Origin: Acanthochlamys bracteata
Taxonomy: Eukaryota > Streptophyta > Magnoliopsida > Pandanales > Velloziaceae
Assembly (NCBI GenBank): GCA_019914995.1
Contig: CM034129.1
Coordinates: 62,001-126,000, forward strand
Direction of reading: 5' to 3'
DNA: 64,000 bases
Position numbers and translations under genes: made by a program. Shown piece after piece: positions 60,928 through 64,000 of the stretch. Within the stretch, counting starts at the first letter, position 1. Each line of letters starts with the position of its first letter. The notes below the pieces were generated by a model. That model was given only the letters and a program-made list of their open reading frames with translations, was not told the DNA's origin and did no database searches.

Positions 60928-63900
60928 TTATCTCCTTCTCTTCCTGCCTTTGCCTAGTTGCCCTGATTTGAATGCGTGTTCCTGCTCTTGGAGGAATGCT
61001 CTTGCCTTGCCATAACTTTCCGCCCTCTCCTCTTCCTCCATCCTTCTATCTCGCTCTTTCAGTTGGGATAGGTATTGATTATCTTTGCGAAGTTCCCGCG
61101 ATGCACCTTTCTGTTCTCTCTTTAGTTGCTTCTTCAACTTCTTCATTGCAGCCCTTTCACGATCGGGATCATAGTCTCTACTCTTCACATAGCTGCACCA
61201 CAACAAGAAAATACATCATTGTTTCATAAGGGTTACACATGACCGTACCCACAATCAGGTTTAGTAGCCAAGGCATGATTTCGATTTTGTACAAACTTCT
61301 CTAGACTAACATCGACAATAATTAACAAGCAATTACATGCTAGGTGTTCAATTGGTAACAAAAAATTACTTACCTATCCTCGAACTTAGGAGTAGCTTGC
61401 TTGATTGGCTTTGGTTTCTCCTTTCGCATTTGTACTGGTCGACGCAGTGCTTGATGTTCATCAACTTTCTTCTTTATCAGGTCAAGAACATCTCCAATTC
61501 TATCTTGCAAAAGTTTTGGGGTATTTGTGTTGTCTACTACTTCACGTAGCAAAACAGAGACTGGCATGAAAATCTCCGGGAATGAGCTCATTCCTTCATA
61601 TACTGCTAAAAATCCTCTCATCATTTCAACTGCAGAGATGAGAATACTGGCCCTGCATTTTGGGATTCAAGAGAAGATGAAAATTTTATCTATGTAGCAA
61701 CTGGTTATGCGCAAGAAAAACTCCGCTCAGCAACTCAACTAATCAGAGGACAAAAAGACTCACTTGAAACTGTCAGATGTGAAAAGTTTGTTATCTGCTT
61801 CCAAGTCAACAATAACAAGGATATCCAGAGATTCAACATCACAGTCTTGTGTATTTATATGGAGCCTGGGTTTTAATGACTTGAGCTCGACAAGATGATT
61901 GTACTGCAGATGGAAATGAGATACTTATCAACTGAAAAGTATGTGGAAGCAACAATCTGAAGATGAAAGACCCATAAAATGACAGCTTATACCTGAGGAT
62001 GTTGTCGAACTGCTGAATCTGACTTTAAAGCAGAAATCAGCAGTATTTGCAAAAACATCAATGCCTCAGGACAGAACTTTCTAGATTGCTTCGTGACCTA
62101 TATACAGTATAATTAAGAATGGGGTAGAGGATTAAATGATTAACATAGAAATTTAATCTGAGAATATATCAGGGGAAAACACTTTACAGTTCGTATTTAA
62201 GATCCCCTTTTCTATCAACATAAACAGCACGTTTTTTTTAAGAATTAGCATCTACAGCTACTAGCATCCCCCTTTTAAGGAAGGATTTTGGACCCTACCT
62301 CTCCTGGATGTGAAAAGCTTCAATTACTGATTGAATATAGAGCAAACAGCACTTACAGAGAGAAACATGGAACAAAGAAATGTCCCAACAGCTATATCTC
62401 GACCTGAAAGTATACGGCAACGTATCAGATACTCAGACATCAGGATGGTAACTGGTGTCATGACAACATGGCGAAAGTCCGAGCATGGGAATATCATCGA
62501 CCACAATCTCAGTAAAAGCAAGTTCTTAAAACTTGGCCAGCCACTTTTTTCTGCAAGAAACAACAATAACATTAGAAATTACGGAGCTCAATGTGTTTTC
62601 CAATAAACACGTACACAAATATGTGTATTTGAATCCAAATAGCTCCAGATGTTCACCAGGCAGACCTGACACTTCAAGCTCCTTAGTAAACTGAGTTCTC
62701 ATGTGTTGAAGCCGTTCACGTGCACAAAGCGCTGCATAAAAGGGAATTTCTGCGCTCATCTCCATGAGTGGTTTTACAAGCAAATTTAGTAATTTGAAGT
62801 TTATTGGCCTTCTTGTTGCTGAGATGGCAAAATATTGCAGCAGATAACCATAAAAGATCTGCAAGCAATAATGCAGTACTTTCAGCTTCCCAGTCGCAGT
62901 ACCCAAAAGGCATCACTTAACTCAGGTTACTAAACGAGTAGAAATTTAAAAATACAAACTATAAAATCTAGGAAAACAAAGTAAGCACTTCATTGCATTG
63001 TTGATGTATTTCTTGTGCGTACTTTACAAGTTAAAGACACCCACAGAAGTGTGTTAGAAAATTCCCATGGATGATATTGTGGAAACTTTCATGATACTCT
63101 GTGGAGTTTATCATTCAAATTAAACTGCACCTTTTTACAAGCAGTTGCAACTTTCTTTTGTTAGGAAACTGTTGAACATATTAGGAACAGCAAATTAGTG
63201 ACTGGTATATTAAAGTAAATCTTATACCAAAATTTTTACTGCTTGAGATGAACTTAAAAGGTCTCAACCAACATGTCTATATTTCTGAATTTTAACCTTA
63301 AAGAGAATATAAACCAACTCATGATAATGAACAAACCTGCATTTTCCTCTTGTTTTCACCTGCAAGTTTTGTTGAATTGCATGCCCGAATACGGTTTATT
63401 GCTTCCAGTACTTCAGCATCAACACGATTGTCCAACAAAGCACGCAACTCTTCCAGGCTCTTTGGAGCTTCAATCACAAAGGGAAGGGTTTCAACCTTGC
63501 CTGAGATCTGTTTTGCATCAGCATGGTACTCAGAGGATCCCAAGTTCTCTCTCCTCACTCTTGCACGATTTGCAGTCACCTCTTTTGCTTCAGTCCTTAA
63601 TTCCTCTCCAACTGCATCCGCATCATAATCATCATCATCATCATCACTTTGTTCCCAATCCTTCACTGTGGACAGATGTTCCATTTCACCACCACTATCT
63701 ACATCCCCATCACTCTCGTCATCAGTATCATCATCTTCTTCATCATCTTCATTTCCTGAAGCATCAGAAGATGTGCTTTCATCATGATCATCTTCATCCT
63801 TAGCAGTATAGATCTCCTCAACCTGACCTTTTCTATGCACGTCTTCTTCATCAATGGAAAATGAATCTCCAAGATCATCACCAGAAGCAGGTCTAAATTT

Positions 63901-63984
63901 ATTAGAAGCAGATTTATGAAGACCGTCTCCAGCATCATCTTCATCAGAGTCAAATGAGGCTAACATTCTCTTTTGTCGTTCCTC
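60928..63984 (-). CDS. NOP14: Nucleolar protein 14 (NOP14), 5' partial
   Basis: Component of the small-subunit processome needed for 40S ribosome assembly in the nucleolus. Visible exons, minus order: 63984-63337, 62858-62666, 62550-62357, 62097-61993, 61903-61764, 61652-61374, 61192-60928. The first visible exon starts after an AG acceptor in frame (EERQKRMLASFDSDED), so the start and N-terminal part lie beyond the window. It has a long Asp/Glu-rich tract, then the NOP14 core (IFYGYLLQYFAISATRRPIN, LLRLWSMIFPCSDFRHVVMT, LSGRDIAVGTFLCSMFLS) and a basic C-terminal coiled tail (AAMKKLKKQLKREQKGASRE) ending KGRKRRR, a likely nuclear or nucleolar signal. No breaks are seen. Confidence 0.92.
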
Positions 63985-64000
63985 CTAGGAAATGGAAACA

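Noticed and set aside
63273..63803. 176-codon His/Leu-rich plus-strand ORF
   Set aside because: Shadow of the Asp/Glu-rich tract of NOP14 on the minus strand.
1..64000. tRNA, rRNA, CRISPR arrays, known miRNA hairpins, or an operon-like metabolic cluster
   Set aside because: I looked for T-loop motifs, common plant miRNA seeds and grouped biosynthetic genes and saw none that convinced me. The single P450 has no visible pathway partners here.

Overview
This is nuclear DNA of a flowering plant, most likely a eudicot. Genes are split by short GT-AG introns with AT-rich intergenic spacers, and nearly every product is a plant family (OBERON, HIPP, GAUT, NF-YB3, SPO11-1, TPK). The species cannot be fixed from the window. 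All exon models below come from reading splice sites and family motifs by eye.

Layout, left to right: the 3' part of an OBERON PHD-finger gene (+); a small secreted X8 (Ole e 10-like) protein (+); an intact CYP71-family cytochrome P450 (+) followed by a collapsed P450 relic (+); an intron-containing RRP42 exosome-subunit pseudogene (-); a roughly 0.84 kb inverted-repeat (foldback/MITE-like) element; the SAGA adaptor ADA2 (+); an oligopeptide transporter (-); a long spacer; a proline-rich HIPP/Pi21-like metal-binding protein with a CaaX end (+); an intronless Golgi GnTII (+); a spacer with unassigned, broken protein-like stretches; a 101-aa membrane protein (+); SPO11-1 (+, 15 coding exons); the vacuolar two-pore K+ channel TPK1 (-); a DEK chromatin protein (+); NF-YB3 (+); an isoaspartyl peptidase/L-asparaginase (-); a J-domain protein with SUMO-interaction-like motifs (+); GAUT11-like pectin galacturonosyltransferase (-); and the 3' part of NOP14 (-), whose start lies beyond the window.

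The genes do not form one pathway. Several are nuclear or chromatin functions (OBE, ADA2, DEK, NF-YB3, SPO11-1, NOP14), but this looks like ordinary gene order and not an operon-like cluster. The only accessory region is about 5-11.3 kb: a P450 with a decayed tandem copy, a decayed duplicate of a housekeeping gene, and a large hairpin-forming repeat. I found no convincing new biological system. The best leads are the foldback element, the two pseudogenes, the SIM-like motifs in the J-protein, and unusual splice features (a GC donor, a 17-nt microexon and tandem acceptors).
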